64,000 nucleotides of DNA from the NCBI RefSeq assembly GCF_945859685.1, contig NC_079147.1, positions 47,684,177 through 47,748,176 of the forward strand, given 5' to 3'. Of the stretch, positions 32,781-43,054 are shown piece by piece. The DNA is from Eupeodes corollae (lineage: Eukaryota > Arthropoda > Insecta > Diptera > Syrphidae). Every line of letters begins with the position of its first letter. Positions within the stretch are counted from its first letter, which is position 1. The notes below the pieces were generated by a model. The model did not search any database. It saw nothing but the letters and a program-made list of their open reading frames with translations, and was not told the DNA's origin. The translations under genes and the position numbers were made by a program.

Positions 32781-34940
32781 TATTAAAATAAATCTTAATT
32801 CTTTATCAATAATTGTTTCATGTTTTTATTTTTAAGACCATCAAATTGTATTTGAATTGAATAAAGTTAAGTGCTTAAAGGGGTTCATCTGTTTAACATT
32901 CTTTTTTTATGACCAATATAAACGTTTTGTTTTAAAAGCTTCTACAGAAGTTCAATTATAATATACCTAAATTGTTTGGAATAAGTTCACTTTGTAAGTC
33001 GACATTAATTCAATTACACTATTAATGGTCTTAAACAAAATAAACCATCGTCATCTAATGAATTCCCTTAAATTTACAACTTTGTACAAGATAAACCAAT
33101 TGCAATCGTTTCCCACCTTCCATCTCCCATCCGAACCCACTTATCAGGAGTACACTGAGTACACTGATTCTATATCCTTAGCTTCAAAAGTCGACTTAAG
33201 CTATCATTCCGAAAAATAATTGTTCGTCACATCAACCTGCTCTGTACGGTATAACGTGTACATTGTGTGTTTATATAGTGTCCTTGGGTTTTGTCTGATG
33301 TTTTCTTCTTTTGTTTTTCGTCCTTTCTTTTTACCTTGATATCATACAAACACTTTCAAAATCGCTAAACCCTATGGCAACAGACATAAAAGGCTACACA
33401 TTTACGACTTAACTACCAACTCCAGCTCGTTCTCCTGCTACTCCTTCTTCTAATAGTGAGTCGCTTCTTACTTTGTGCCATCATATGTGCTGTGCACATA
33501 ATATGTACCTTGGTAATCCTATCTTAGGATGGCACAACTAAAATCCGTCCTCGTCGTTCGTCGTTTGTAGTCGTCGTCCCTAACCTACCTACCAAGTCGT
33601 CATGCACACAAAAAAGAAACATTATCCTTTTCCTGCTGGCGATGATGGCGTTGGCATTGGCGCTGGCTGGGGCATCCCTCTATGTACTGTACTCAGCATC
33701 AAAATACTTTCGGTTGATGAATCCTGAATCCCAGAGCCAGCGCCAGCGTTGACTAGAGTTGACTTTGACTTGACTAGAAGATTACGTTTTCTTTGCCCTT
33801 ATCATCCTAGTCTCGTCATCGCATTGTCTCTGTCTCCAGCTCCAACTCCAACTTCAGCTCCCGCTCCTGCTCCAGCTTTAGCACATCTATTGTCATCAAA
33901 GTCATCATCATCATCTCATCGTAGCCGACTTCGCCGTCATCGTCATCGTCACCGTTACCGTCATCATCATCGTCGTCATCGCCCTCGTCGAGTCGAGGAC
34001 GACAAGACCCAAGACCGTCCAAGCAATTGGGAGATAGGTATAGGGTATGGTCGGTGCAGTTTCGGTTTAATTGAAATAACAATGAAACAGAGCAAACACT
34101 TTGTGTTATTTCTACCTTTGTGATGAAGGAACGTAAATTTGGTGAGAAAAATATTTACCATTCGCTGCAAGGTGCCCGGCTTAGAGTTTTGAGTTTTGAA
34201 GTGAGGTGCTTTCAGCAGGAAACGACTAAGCTCCTCTACAATGTCCTGGATTACTGGACTCTACGGCTCTACCTATACCATGCCTCGTGCGAATTGCGAA
34301 CGGACTATCCCCTATAATATCTATCCAGAAGGTAGAGGACGGTGATAATGGCGATGATGACGTGAGGCACTATGATGATGATGATGATGGCATGTCTGTG
34401 CTATGTTGAACATTTTATGGGGGTTTATTTGCAGTTCGGGAGAATTGGGCTAGGTAGTGTACAAATATTTGTTACAGCTTTCCGGATTGCATTGTTATTT
34501 GCAGTGATGAAAAAGGGGGGCTTTTGTTTTAATAGTTGAAAAAGAGGGAAAACCATTTTACCATATAGGTGTATTTATATTGGAATAGATAAAGTACAAA
34601 CTCTCATCTAAACCCTACTGTAACTAGTTACATTCGTAGGACAAGGATTCAATTAAAACAATCCCTATAAACTTAAACTGAATAATTTGGAGGGTGCATG
34701 GTATACGTCATCATCGTCAGCACTTGGCATGGTGTCATTGTGCTATAAACTAACAACAATTAAATTTTTTAGTGAACAATTTTGTAAAGTGTATTAAATA
34801 CCTAAATTTAGGGGAAACCAGATATTACTTAATTTGATTTGATTTAGTGTAGTAAAGCATGGAGCAGGCATTGGAAATAAGAAATAAAAAGAAAGTGGTT
34901 CCGTTTGAGTAAGCTGGTTTTATCACCAATTGTGATATGT
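32781..34940. other. Unassigned DNA with microsatellites
   Basis: No gene recognised. CATCAT/CGTCAT triplet-rich tracts lie at about 33890-34000 and GATGAT at about 34355-34390. The open frames over them encode His/Arg or Ser/Asp runs and are by-products of the repeats. Probably host sequence. Confidence 0.55.
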
Positions 34941-34944
34941 TATT

Positions 34945-35037
34945 GAAGTTCAAGGTTTTTCCAAAGTAACAAGTCTTAAGCTATTTGAAAAAATTAAATT
35001 ATTTTGAAGCCAATACCTCAAAGTTTTGAAAAGTTAT
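34945..35037 (-). repeat. S-element core fragment, left of the gypsy insertion
   Basis: Contains TTTTGAAGCCAATACCTCAA then GTTTTGAAAAGTTAT, the reverse complement of the S core. It resumes at 41042 as GTTATTGAAGTCGAAAACC. The two halves are the target of the gypsy element, with GTTAT duplicated (35033-35037 and 41042-41046). Confidence 0.75.
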
Positions 35038-35192
35038 TGTTCTTTCTTTTGAATTTCATAAATAATACACGCTTTTAAGTTTGACTTCAGTTTATTAAAT
35101 CGCGATGGATCAACCACTCGCGTAGAGTTATTCTCAATAACTAACTACGCTAAAATACATTACATAAGTAAGCTTTTTGTCTGCATATAACA
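35038..35192 (-). repeat. 3' LTR of the gypsy element
   Basis: About 155 bp, TG...CA. Its part CTAACTACGCTAAAATACA with TTACATAAGTAA recurs at 39711-39745 in the 5' LTR remnant. On the minus strand it is preceded by a polypurine tract (TAGGGGGAAGAC, 35193-35204). Short for a gypsy LTR but consistent with both ends and the duplication. Confidence 0.8.
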
Positions 35193-35204
35193 GTCTTCCC
35201 CCTA

Positions 35205-35344
35205 TAATTATACAATCGTCAACTTCTGATAAATCTGTTTTATTTTATCTAGTTTTAATAACATGAGTTCTCTTGGATCTGGCCTTAAAAGATCAAACCA
35301 GGTTCTTAGTTTTAGTTTTAACAAAAGGTTAGCTGGGCTGTCGT
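35205..35344 (-). pseudogene. Gypsy integrase C-terminal scrap
   Basis: Minus-strand translation NDSPANLLLKLKLRTWFDLL followed by RPD, resembling the SPAELFFGRKLRTRLDLL region of gypsy integrases. It ends shortly before the polypurine tract. Confidence 0.65.
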
Positions 35345-35764
35345 TTGTTGTAGGTAGGTAGAAATGGCGATCTCAAGGCAACCTAGCTTGAGATCCTATT
35401 AGTGCTGTAGTGCACCGTTTTGATACCAAAAACTCGTTTGACCTGTGATTAAAACAGATTTATAGAGAAGTTTCGTAGCGATTATGTTAGAGACAATGGA
35501 TTATCGTTTCACTTTCTCTTAGGTCACTACAACTATTGCAAAAGGTGTCGTAAGAGATACCCAACTTCTCTGCATGAACTCCTATAGGCCAATGTCCGGT
35601 ACAAACCGCAACAATCCTGGCTATGTCTTGCCTTGGCCTGCATAGAAGATCGTTTGTACGAGTTTTGTTATAGGTGGGCCATATCTTCCTAGATATAATG
35701 CAGTTGGGTAAATTGCTCTACCTTCGGTTTGATTCAGTTTGAAAGTTAGAAAAGATTTTACCCT

Positions 35765-37085
35765 TCATAGAACCAAGAGGAATGTTAACCATTTTCGCAA
35801 GTGAGCTATGAAGAGCCGATCCTTGCCTGGCAAGCTCGTCAGCCCGTTCATTTCCCACGATACACTATGGCCCGGAACCCAGACCAGGGTGACACCGAGG
35901 TTAATATTCAGGTTCGCAAGCTCATCGCGACATTGCTGGACCAATTTAGATGAGGATATGGCCGAGTCAATGGCTTTGACAGCTGCCTGACTGTCTGTAA
36001 AGATAACCACATTTCGGTTTTGGTTTGGGTTTTGGTTAAGTATCTTACATGCATCCCTTACTGCCAGCAGTTCAGCCTGAAAAACGCTAGCAAAGTCAGG
36101 AAGCCTAAAGGATTTGGCTACATTTAGGGACTCAGAAAAGATCCCAGAACCAACTCCGCACTCCATCTTTGAGCCGTCAGTAATGATGGTTGTTTCAAAA
36201 CCTATCGACACGATACCATCCTCCCAATCTTCTCTGGATGGGAAAATAACCTTATAATCCTTACTAAGGTTTAAAGTAGGAGTGCAGTAGTCAGTGTCTA
36301 CCGAGATAATATCTAAGGGAATCAATTTCGTAGTGTTGCTGTGACCATAAGGTTTTGACAACCAGCTGCTTGATTCCTTCAGCCTAATAGCGCTGCAGGA
36401 AACTATGTATTTAATAAAAGGTCGATTGGTAGAAGATCTAAAATAACGTTTAAGGCGTCCGTTTGGCAAGTACGGCATGGCCCCTTTGGTGGCCACGCAA
36501 GCTGTTCTCTGAACCTTTTTTATCTTATCAATATTATAGGCTTTGCTAAGAGCAGGCCACCACACAATCGAACCATATGTTAAGATTGGATGAACTACGG
36601 CTATGTGTATACGTCCATAAATCATCTTCGACTGAAGTCCCCACTTTTGGAAGAAAGTTTTTCTGCAGGCGTAGAAGGCAACACAGGCCTTCTTATCCCG
36701 TACTTCAATATTTAGTTTCCAGTTTAGTTTAGGGTCGAGTATAACTCCCAAATATTTTGCACTGGAAGACAATGATAGAATTTGACCGTTGAGTCGAGGT
36801 AGCGTGAAGGGCGGTACTTTAGTTTTGGTGGTAAAGAGCAACAGTTCAGTTTTACTTTGGTTAACTCCTAGTCCACAACTCGTGGCCCAGATGCTAACTT
36901 TCTTCTAAGCTGACTCCGTGACTTCACTAATCACAGAGGTGTACTTTCCTGACACCAATAGCACCAAATCATCCGCGTAGGCTACCGCCTTCTCTCCACA
37001 TCTCTCTAATTTAACGAGAATTGTATCCATGACCAGAAGCCATAGAAGAGGCGAAAGGACACCACCCTGGGGTGTTCCCCTACTC
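35765..37085 (-). pseudogene. LINE-V reverse transcriptase and RNase H
   Basis: Upstream part (37085-36842): RGTPQGGVLSPLLWLLVMD and the catalytic AVAYADDLVLLV, with a stop near 36905. The main frame 36841-35765 (358 residues) starts mid-domain: SAKYLGVILDPKLNWK, LTYGSIVWWPAL and KVQRTACVATKGAMP. RNase H follows with IITDGSKMECGVGSG (Asp), FQAELLAVRDA (Glu) and IFTDSQAAVKA (Asp), and WVPGHS near the end (His). After that the frame drifts (EMNGLTSLPGKD), so the GNEIAD-type end is lost by frameshift. RNase H after RT is the mark of LOA/I/R1-related LINEs. Confidence 0.85.
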
Positions 37086-37423
37086 AGATCGAAATGACGA
37101 AAGTGGGAGTATTGCCTCTGTTACAAATGGTCATATTATTTTCAATACTAAAATTATAAAGTGACTCACCTCGTTCGTTGATCTCAGAACTTCCCCAAAG
37201 GGTATGCCGATCAGAAGGTTTGCCTTTTTTATGTTAGCTTCGGTTATGATTTTGCACACCTCCTCCGGAGGTGATGGTGCATTATGGTTAGAGTAAGAAG
37301 CGAACCCTGTATATTCTTATCTTCAAATCTGACAACTGTCAGATCGGGAGTGCTAAAATTTGGACATAAAAAGCCTTTTAAATGTTTCTTAGCTAAAATA
37401 CAAATTCTGGGATTACCTTGGTC

Positions 37424-38263
37424 TTAATCTGCGGTTAAATAAAAGAGGTCGTATTGGTTCTCTTGGAGGCCTCGCACCTTGGGGCCCGGCAAATCGCTGG
37501 GGATTTCGACTCCGCTTATAACATCGTCAACGTCGACGTTGTCACCAGATTTGTCGGTGTCTGTTCCCCGACTCTGCAGAGTTTTAATTTTGGCATTCCC
37601 TATGCCAAAACTGAGCTTGTACTCGGCCTTTTCGAGTGCCCCTAGACTCTCCTCGCTAATCCTCAGAAGATAAGAGGCGCTGGTATTCTGCGGTTCTTCT
37701 GCCTTAACTACAGCCCAATCGTGCATGGGGACCACTGGATTTTGCCTCTAAAGACCGCGGATCAGGCTCATGGCTTTATGCTCATGAGCGGCAACCAAAG
37801 GCGAGCCTTCGGTTGTCTAGGGATGTCCTTAGCTGGGATAAGCTTGAGCTTCAAGCCCTCCCAGTCATTGTTAACCTTAGCAATGCTTTCATTAAGGAAA
37901 TCCATAGAAAACCTGCCCGCACACTTAATTACTCTATACCCCCTGAGCATCTCGCCAGATTCAAAACTAGGGTTGAGGTCCTCACTGTTTGATATAGTGT
38001 ATGAAAACACCATCTCAGAGAGCTTGCCCGCGATAAAATTCCGAACGTTCAGCAGATCTTTGCTATTTGTGTAGAGCTCATCCACAACTGCTACGTAGAG
38101 GTCATCCCTGACAACCTCACTAAGAGTACGCAGTTGAGCTACTCCAAAAGACGGTGCTTTCACTGGCTTTGTCCGGTCGTCAAGCTTGCTCTTTTTCTGA
38201 GACGTGCAGATCTCTACCTGAGATCTGTTTCGCTTAACGGCCTTTTCTCGGCTGGCCAGAAGG
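37424..38263 (-). pseudogene. LINE-V ORF1 with DUF4780-like domain
   Basis: Frame 38307-37768 (its first 15 codons belong to gypsy, not to LINE-V) runs LLASREKAVKRNRSQVEIC, a basic and polar N-terminus. Then come LSEVVRDDLYVAVVDE, GYRVIKCAGRFSMDFLNE and WEGLKLKLIPAKDIPRQPKA to MSIKP. After a stop and frameshift, 37735-37424 continues MVPMHDWAVVKAEEPQ and LLRISEESLGALEKAEYKLS. The GYRVIKC...W...L...IPRQPKARLWLP pattern is what I associate with DUF4780 proteins of fly retroelements. It is 5' truncated at the insertion site. Confidence 0.72.
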
Positions 38264-38271
38264 TTGTTGTA

Positions 38272-38760
38272 TTTATCAACAATAACTCTATAACCCCACA
38301 TTAACACTCCTTGTTCTAGTGTTAATTCTTCTTAAAAATAAATAAATTAATTGGGTGGCGCAACAGTCCGTTGAGAACTAGGGCCTAGTGACTTACAACT
38401 CTCAACCATTCTTGTGTGCGAGTAATGTTGTCAGGAATGGAGGGGACCTACAGTTTATATGCCGAATCTAAACGGCTAATATTGAGAAAGCACTTTTTCA
38501 TGACAAGAGTTACTCTTGGAGAATTTGTCAATTCCTCGCAAGAGGCAGTACCCGTTTAAAGATTTTAGATGGTATAGGCGGGGATCGAACCCAAGACCTC
38601 TGGCATGACAGTCCAACGCACTAACCATCATGCCACGGGTATTTAATTCTTCTTGCCTTTGCATAAACCGCTTAACTTCTTCGTTTACCACCCTGGACCA
38701 TCCATATTGTACGTAGCCAACTACTTGCGATAATAATTTATCTTTTACTATGCAACTTTT
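38272..38760 (-). pseudogene. Gypsy pre-integrase segment split by a SINE
   Basis: Minus strand: LLSQVVGYVQYGWSRVVNEE, then VKRFMQRQEEL (to 38643), then after the SINE TLEQGVLMWGYRVIVDKYN (38333-38272). This is the usual gypsy region between RNase H and the integrase zinc finger. LINE-V starts where it stops. Confidence 0.75.
38334..38642 (-). mobile_element. tRNA-derived SINE, copy 1
   Basis: Flanked by a 12-bp duplication TTAATTCTTCTT (38322-38333 and 38643-38654). Read on the minus strand, the head has an A box within TGATGGTTAGTGCGTTGG (38630-38613) and a B box GGTTCGATCCC (38591-38581), a pol III promoter of a tRNA-like gene. The body contains ACAAATTCTCCAAGAGTAAC on the same strand. 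The tail has GGACTGTTGCGCCACC followed by an ATTT-rich run. The GGACTGT-GCGCCACC end is the same as that of LINE-Y. It interrupts a gypsy coding segment. Confidence 0.88.
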
Positions 38761-39710
38761 GATTAGCCTAAAATCTAAAATTCTTTGTTTTTCAATTAAA
38801 TTCAGATAAGATTTCTCTTCATTTTAACCGTTATCTTCATAAACGAGAGGCACACGCGATAAACCGTTAGCTACTGGATTATTTTCAGATCTTACGAAAA
38901 CTAAATCATAGTCATACCCAGACAAATACACGGATTAACGCTGAAGCCTACTCGCTGCCATCAGAGGAATGCCCTTTTTAGGATCAAAAATACTTACAAT
39001 CACATCGAATTTTGAAGTATCAGCCCCATAACAATCTATTGAATTTCATCACTCTAAACACAAAAGCCAGTGCCTCCTTGTCTATTTGACTGTAGTGCTG
39101 TTCAGATTTAGTTGATGTCCGGGACGCAAACCCTATCGGCCTTTTCGTCCCCTGCACAAATTTTCAAGAGAGTATCATAATGCTCTTTCACATTATCAAA
39201 TCAGTACGTCGTTATCGTGACCAGGTTCTTGGATTCGTTATCCAAAACCATCTGCTGATATGCGTGACTCAAATTGAGAATTGTCAAACTCCCACCAGTT
39301 TTTATACCTATCATTAGGTCATCGATTTTGGGAATTAAATAATTTTCGGGAATCAAATGCTTATTGATGGTGATCCGATAATCACCACATATTCTTACTG
39401 TTCCCTATGATTTTAGTACGGGAACTATTGGAGTTCCCCGCCCCTTTGTCACAAATTTGACCAAGATCTTTTCTCTAAGAAGGCGGTCTAGCTCCACGTT
39501 AACTTCTCCTTCGAGTGCTATTGGAAGACAGCGTGCTTTAACATATTTTGGTTTCATACCATCGACTACCCGGATTTTCACTGGACTATCTTTACGCGTC
39601 CCTAACTTGTCACAAAACATACTAGGAAACTTTTCATACAATTTAGCTTTAAATGACTCGCACGTAAATATTGTCTTATCCTGTAATGATATATTGAGTT
39701 TCTGAAGCTC
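38761..39710 (-). pseudogene. Gypsy RT start and RNase H remnants
   Basis: Frame 39641-39405: MYEKFPSMFCDKLGTRKDSP, then YVKARCLPIALEGEVNVELD and GRGTPIVPVLKS, the entry to a Ty3/gypsy RT. It continues broken as VRICGDYRITINKHLIPENY and LNLSHAYQQMVLD. The palm (the YxDD region) is deleted near 39200. Then GTKRPIGFASRTSTKSEQHY and SQIDKEALAFVF, and near 38930-38850 DYDLVFVRSENNPVANGLSR, are RNase H and its C-terminal end. Inactive. Confidence 0.8.
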
Positions 39711-39766
39711 ACTAACTACGCTAAAATACTTTACATAAGTAATTACATAAAGAAAGCTTCTTAGTA
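39711..39766 (-). repeat. Remnant of gypsy 5' LTR, interrupted by mariner
   Basis: CTAACTACGCTAAAATACTT with TTACATAAGTAA matches the 3' LTR at 35134-35170. It continues beyond the mariner at 41011-41041 and ends TATAACA. The inner part of the LTR is deleted and fused directly to RT sequence at 39710. Confidence 0.75.
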
Positions 39767-41010
39767 AAGGGTGATTTTTTTGAGGTTAGGATTTTCACGC
39801 GGGATTTCAGACATGGTGTCAAAGAGAAAGATGCTCAGTATGCTTTGACATTTCATCATAAATAGACTTACTAACGAGCAACGCTTGCAAATCATTGAAT
39901 TTTATTACCAAAATCAGTGTTCGGTTCGAAATGTGTTTCGCGCTTTACGTCCGATTTATGGTCTACATAATCGACCAAGTGAGCAAACAATTAATGCGAT
40001 TGTGACCAAGTTTCGCACTCAGTTTACTTTATTGGACATTAAACCAACCACACAAATGCGTACAGTGCGTACAGAAGAGAATATTGCGTCTGTTTCTGAG
40101 AGTGTTGCTGAAGACCGTGAAATGTCGATTCGTCGCCGTTCGCAGCAATTGGGTTTTTGTTATTCCACCACATGGAAGATTTTACGCAAAGATCTTGGTG
40201 TAAAACCGTATAAAATACAGCTCGTGCAAGAACTGAAGCCGATTGATCTGCCACAACGTCGAATTTTCAGTGAATGGGCCCTAAAAAAGTTGGCAGAAAA
40301 TCCGCTTTTTTATCGACAAATTTTGTTCAGCGATGAGGCTCATTTCTGGTTGAATGGCTACGTAAATAAGCAAAATTGCCGCATTTAGAGTGAAGAGCAA
40401 CCAGAAGCCGTTCAAGAACTGCCCATGCATCCCGAAAAATGCACTGTTTGGTGTGGTTTGTACGCTGGTGGAATCATTGGACCGTATTTTTTCAAAGATG
40501 CTGTTGCTAACAAACTTTTTGTTGCCAAAAATGGAAGAACTGAACTTAGTTGACATGTGGTTTCAACAAGATGGCACTACATGCCACACAGCTCGCGATT
40601 CTATGGCCATTTTGAGGGAAAACTTCGGAGAACAATTCATCTCAAGGAATGGACCGGTAAGTTGGCCAAGAAGATCATGCGATTTGACGCCTTTAGACTA
40701 TTTTTTGTGGGGCTACGTCAAGTCTAAAGTCTACACAAATAAGCCAGCAACTATTCCAGCTTTGGAAGACAACATTTCCGAAGAAATTCGGGCTATTCCG
40801 GCCGAAATGCTCGAAAAAGTTACCCAAAATTGGACTTTCCGAATGGACCACCTAAGACGCAGCCGCGGTCAATATTTAAATGAAATTATCTTCAAAAAAA
40901 AAAAATGCCATGGACCAATCTAACGTTTCAAATAAAGAATCGATGAGATTTTGCAAATTGTATGCGTTTTTTTTTTTTTAAAGTTCTCAAGCTCTTAAAA
41001 AGTCACCGTT
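39767..41010 (+). mobile_element. DD41D mariner (rosa-like), single-copy insertion with TIRs
   Basis: Flanked by TA (39765-39766 and 41011-41012). Imperfect inverted ends: left AAGGGTGATTTTTTTGAG, right (reverse complement) AACGGTGACTTTTTAAGAG. It contains one transposase, broken by a stop and a frameshift. About 1.24 kb, the normal size for mariner. It is inserted in the gypsy 5' LTR. DD41D 'rosa' mariners were described from Ceratitis rosa and relatives (recalled, not checked). Confidence 0.88.
39855..40920 (+). pseudogene. DD41D mariner transposase, inactivated
   Basis: The N-terminus LTNEQRLQIIEFYYQNQCSV forms a helix-turn-helix (the ATG at 39885 is internal; the true start codon upstream appears mutated). 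Then IRRRSQQLGFCYSTTWKILR is a second HTH, ILFSDEAHFWLNGYVNKQN holds the first catalytic Asp, followed by a stop TAG at 40386-40388 replacing a Trp codon. The frame continues to about 40510, where a deletion and frameshift lose roughly fifteen residues. Frame 40390-40923 then carries DMWFQQDG (second Asp) and SCDLTPLDYFLWGYVKSKVY. Counting from QQD to PLD gives 41 residues between the two Asp, hence DD41D. Two lesions in an otherwise clean frame suggest a fairly recent death. Confidence 0.88.
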
Positions 41011-41041
41011 TATAACAGTCAAAAATTTCTGCAATATAACA

Positions 41042-41190
41042 GTTATTGAAGTCGAAAACCAATTTTTACCAACTTTTGTTGATTTTTGTTTCGGTTTTTG
41101 TGTGAGATAAAATAAGTTTGAAACCAATATTATTAATTTTTGAGAAGCTATTTGAGTCGAAAAAACATTTTTATTCGGTCAGAAGATCAG
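41042..41190 (-). repeat. S-element core fragment, right of the gypsy insertion
   Basis: GTTATTGAAGTCGAAAACC, CAATTTTTACCAACTTTTG, TTTGTTTCGGTTTTTG and GCTATTTGAGTCGAAAA are minus-orientation S core units. It joins 34945-35037 across the gypsy element. Confidence 0.75.
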
Positions 41191-41269
41191 TAAAAAATTC
41201 CGTAGACACCTATTAATTAAGGTCTACAGTTTCTTAGTTATTGTTACTATTATTTATAATGCTCTGTAA

Positions 41270-41642
41270 CCGTATAATAGTAATGATTCGATGTTTGAGC
41301 AGCTGCGAGAAGCTAACGAAATTTTGTTCGGTTTTGCCTTCAGTGGAGATAATACTACCAAGTTACTTAAAACACTACTTTTTCCACTGGTTGGTGAACA
41401 ATGTTTATTAAAAAGGATGAGTTTTATGTTCCTAGGCTGAACATCTTAGTTTTTCCGGTGTTGATTTTTAGCCCCACGATTTCTGCATCTTTATACACTT
41501 TTGTTGTCAATCGATGGAGATCCATTATTCTATTAAATAGCAAACATACATACATCGTCTGCTTAAGCTAGATGATATAGATATATTGTCAGAGTCCATG
41601 GTATTCCTCCGTTTCCTGTCAAGGCTTCCAACAGCTCATCAC
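41270..41642 (-). pseudogene. LINE-U fragment, RT after the insertion of a BEL element
   Basis: Minus strand: SDELLEALTGNGGIPW, a decayed YADD segment, then TTKVYKDAEIVGLKINTGKT with KMFSLGT, and a YLGSIIS-like end near 41350. It appears to continue the RT piece at 44655-44721 (HQGCILSPILFLLS). Frame breaks present. Confidence 0.65.
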
Positions 41643-42131
41643 TGATTGAATAAAGAGAAATGAGGACACGATGAATTAATTCCAGTTAAAATTTTATTCA
41701 ATTTTAAATTTTATTTGATTCTAAGTTTTATTTAGTTGGAATGTTTGTTATACTTTAAGTTTTTATTTGTTCCGATGAAGTCGGCAGATGGAGAAAGACT
41801 AAAAATAAGCAATGAAACAATGACGAGGTTACAAGATGTCCGGTGCCATCGTGAAAAACCCAGGGTACCAACTTTGAAATATAAATTCAAAGAGAGCTAG
41901 CATTAGGCCGCTTGCACAAGTGATAAAGTTGATACGCGGGCCGGTCACTTGTGGTGACATTTCTTGTCTGAACATTCCGGCCGCCTTGCATCCTCGCATG
42001 CAAAAGCTAACTAAGAAGTCTTAGTAAATGAAGTGATATAAAGTTATGAACATTTTAGTGACAATATAAGATTAATGTATAAATTCAAAATTGTTTGTAT
42101 TAATAAATGAAATACGATATATAAGCTTAAT

Positions 42132-42791
42132 TTAGTTAGAGTATAAATCACATTTTATAGTTAGATTATTATGTATGAAACTTATGTTTATGAGCCTTTT
42201 AAAAAATGTCCCGGAGTTACTAGACAAAGGTCGAAAGTTAAGACATGACTCGATTCGAGCCAGGAGGGTGGAGAATTCCTCAAAAGCATACTTGGAGTTT
42301 CCATCAATTTTCTTGAAATGGATTTTGAAGCTTTTTTCTCCGGCTTCCCACAAACCGCCCATGTGAGGGAAACCAGGGAGTATAAAATTCCAACTAACGT
42401 GTGAAATATTATATGATGAACTTCTAGGGTAACTATTAAGAGCCTGTTGAAAGTCTGCCATTAATAATTTTGAAGCACCAACAAATTTGGTTCCATTATC
42501 AGTATATACTTTTTTAGATCGCACTATACGAATCATGAGTGGAATTTCCACATGTAATGTTAACTTATAAATATAAGCTATTAAAAGCGTTGATAACTGA
42601 GATTGATATGGAAGAATGATAGGCAATCGTTCGTTATACGATAAAGTTGAAGATGCAAGTATCCCATAAGACCGCATAATTTGGGAAATGTCTAGAATTG
42701 GATTGAGAGTGAGGAGGCTACTTCGCGACTTTATTTTGGTTTCATATTCTTCAGAAAAATTTGGCTTTTGGGTTAGCTTTATAATTTTCAA
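42132..42791 (-). pseudogene. BEL/Pao integrase remnant
   Basis: Frame of 219 codons. LNPILDISQIMRSYGILA and YNERLPIILPYQSQLSTLLI are the pre-integrase region. A deletion removes the HHCC and first catalytic Asp regions, then VYTDNGTKFVGASKLL (second Asp) and FPHMGGLWEAGEKSFKIHFK (catalytic Glu region) follow, and LARIESCLNFRPLS. No functional core is possible. Confidence 0.8.
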
Positions 42792-43054
42792 TTTAGTGGA
42801 TTTGATTTCCTCATAAAGAAGAACAGTCGGAATATATTGACTTCGAGTTGGTAATTTTCAGCTGAATTATTGTACCGAAATTATATAACTTAGTATTCTA
42901 ATGAACTTGTCCCAGGAAGAAAACCGACACAAGATTTCACTTTCGAATTCACTGGATACCAAAGCAACATTTGCTTGAATGGGTTTCCGTTTAGGAATAG
43001 ATTCGTCTGAGGGATGAAGTTCTTCATGAGAAGGCCAGTTTTCTTCTTGTTCCA

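Larger units (their letters stand above)
35353..38263 (-). mobile_element. LINE-V copy (LOA-like, with RNase H), 5' truncated and internally deleted
   Basis: Flanked by a probable 8-bp duplication TTGTTGTA (35345-35352 and 38264-38271). Order on the minus strand: ORF1 with a DUF4780-like C-terminus (38263-37424), an endonuclease remnant (about 37420-37090), then RT from the QGGVLSP motif (37080) through YADD, the RT C-terminus, RNase H (36240-35800) and a terminal zinc region (35600-35490). The middle of endonuclease to RT is deleted near 37090. The 3' end has no poly-A, only a CTACCTACC-like end. Confidence 0.8.
35038..41041 (-). mobile_element. Internally deleted Ty3/gypsy element carrying three nested insertions
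   Basis: Minus-strand LTR element bounded by TGTTCTTTC (35038) and TATAACA (41041), with 5-bp duplication GTTAT on both sides inside an S element. Its own content is the 3' LTR (35038-35192), polypurine tract, an integrase C-terminal scrap, a pre-integrase segment, RNase H, an incomplete RT and the outer part of the 5' LTR. Gag, protease, most of integrase, the primer site and the inner 5' LTR are missing. Nested in it are LINE-V (35353-38263), a SINE (38334-38642) and a DD41D mariner (39767-41010). Confidence 0.85.

Noticed and set aside
33749..34123. 124-codon frame with Pro/Ala and His/Arg runs
   Set aside because: Its composition follows from CAT/CGT triplet repeats; no conserved domain is visible.
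38570..38642. A functional tRNA gene on the minus strand
   Set aside because: A and B boxes are present, but the segment is the head of a 309-bp SINE with its own flanking duplication, and the acceptor stem does not pair properly.
38476..38691. 71-codon frame on the minus strand starting VNEEVKRFMQRQEEL
   Set aside because: It is gypsy coding sequence running into the inserted SINE; the second half is SINE sequence read by chance.
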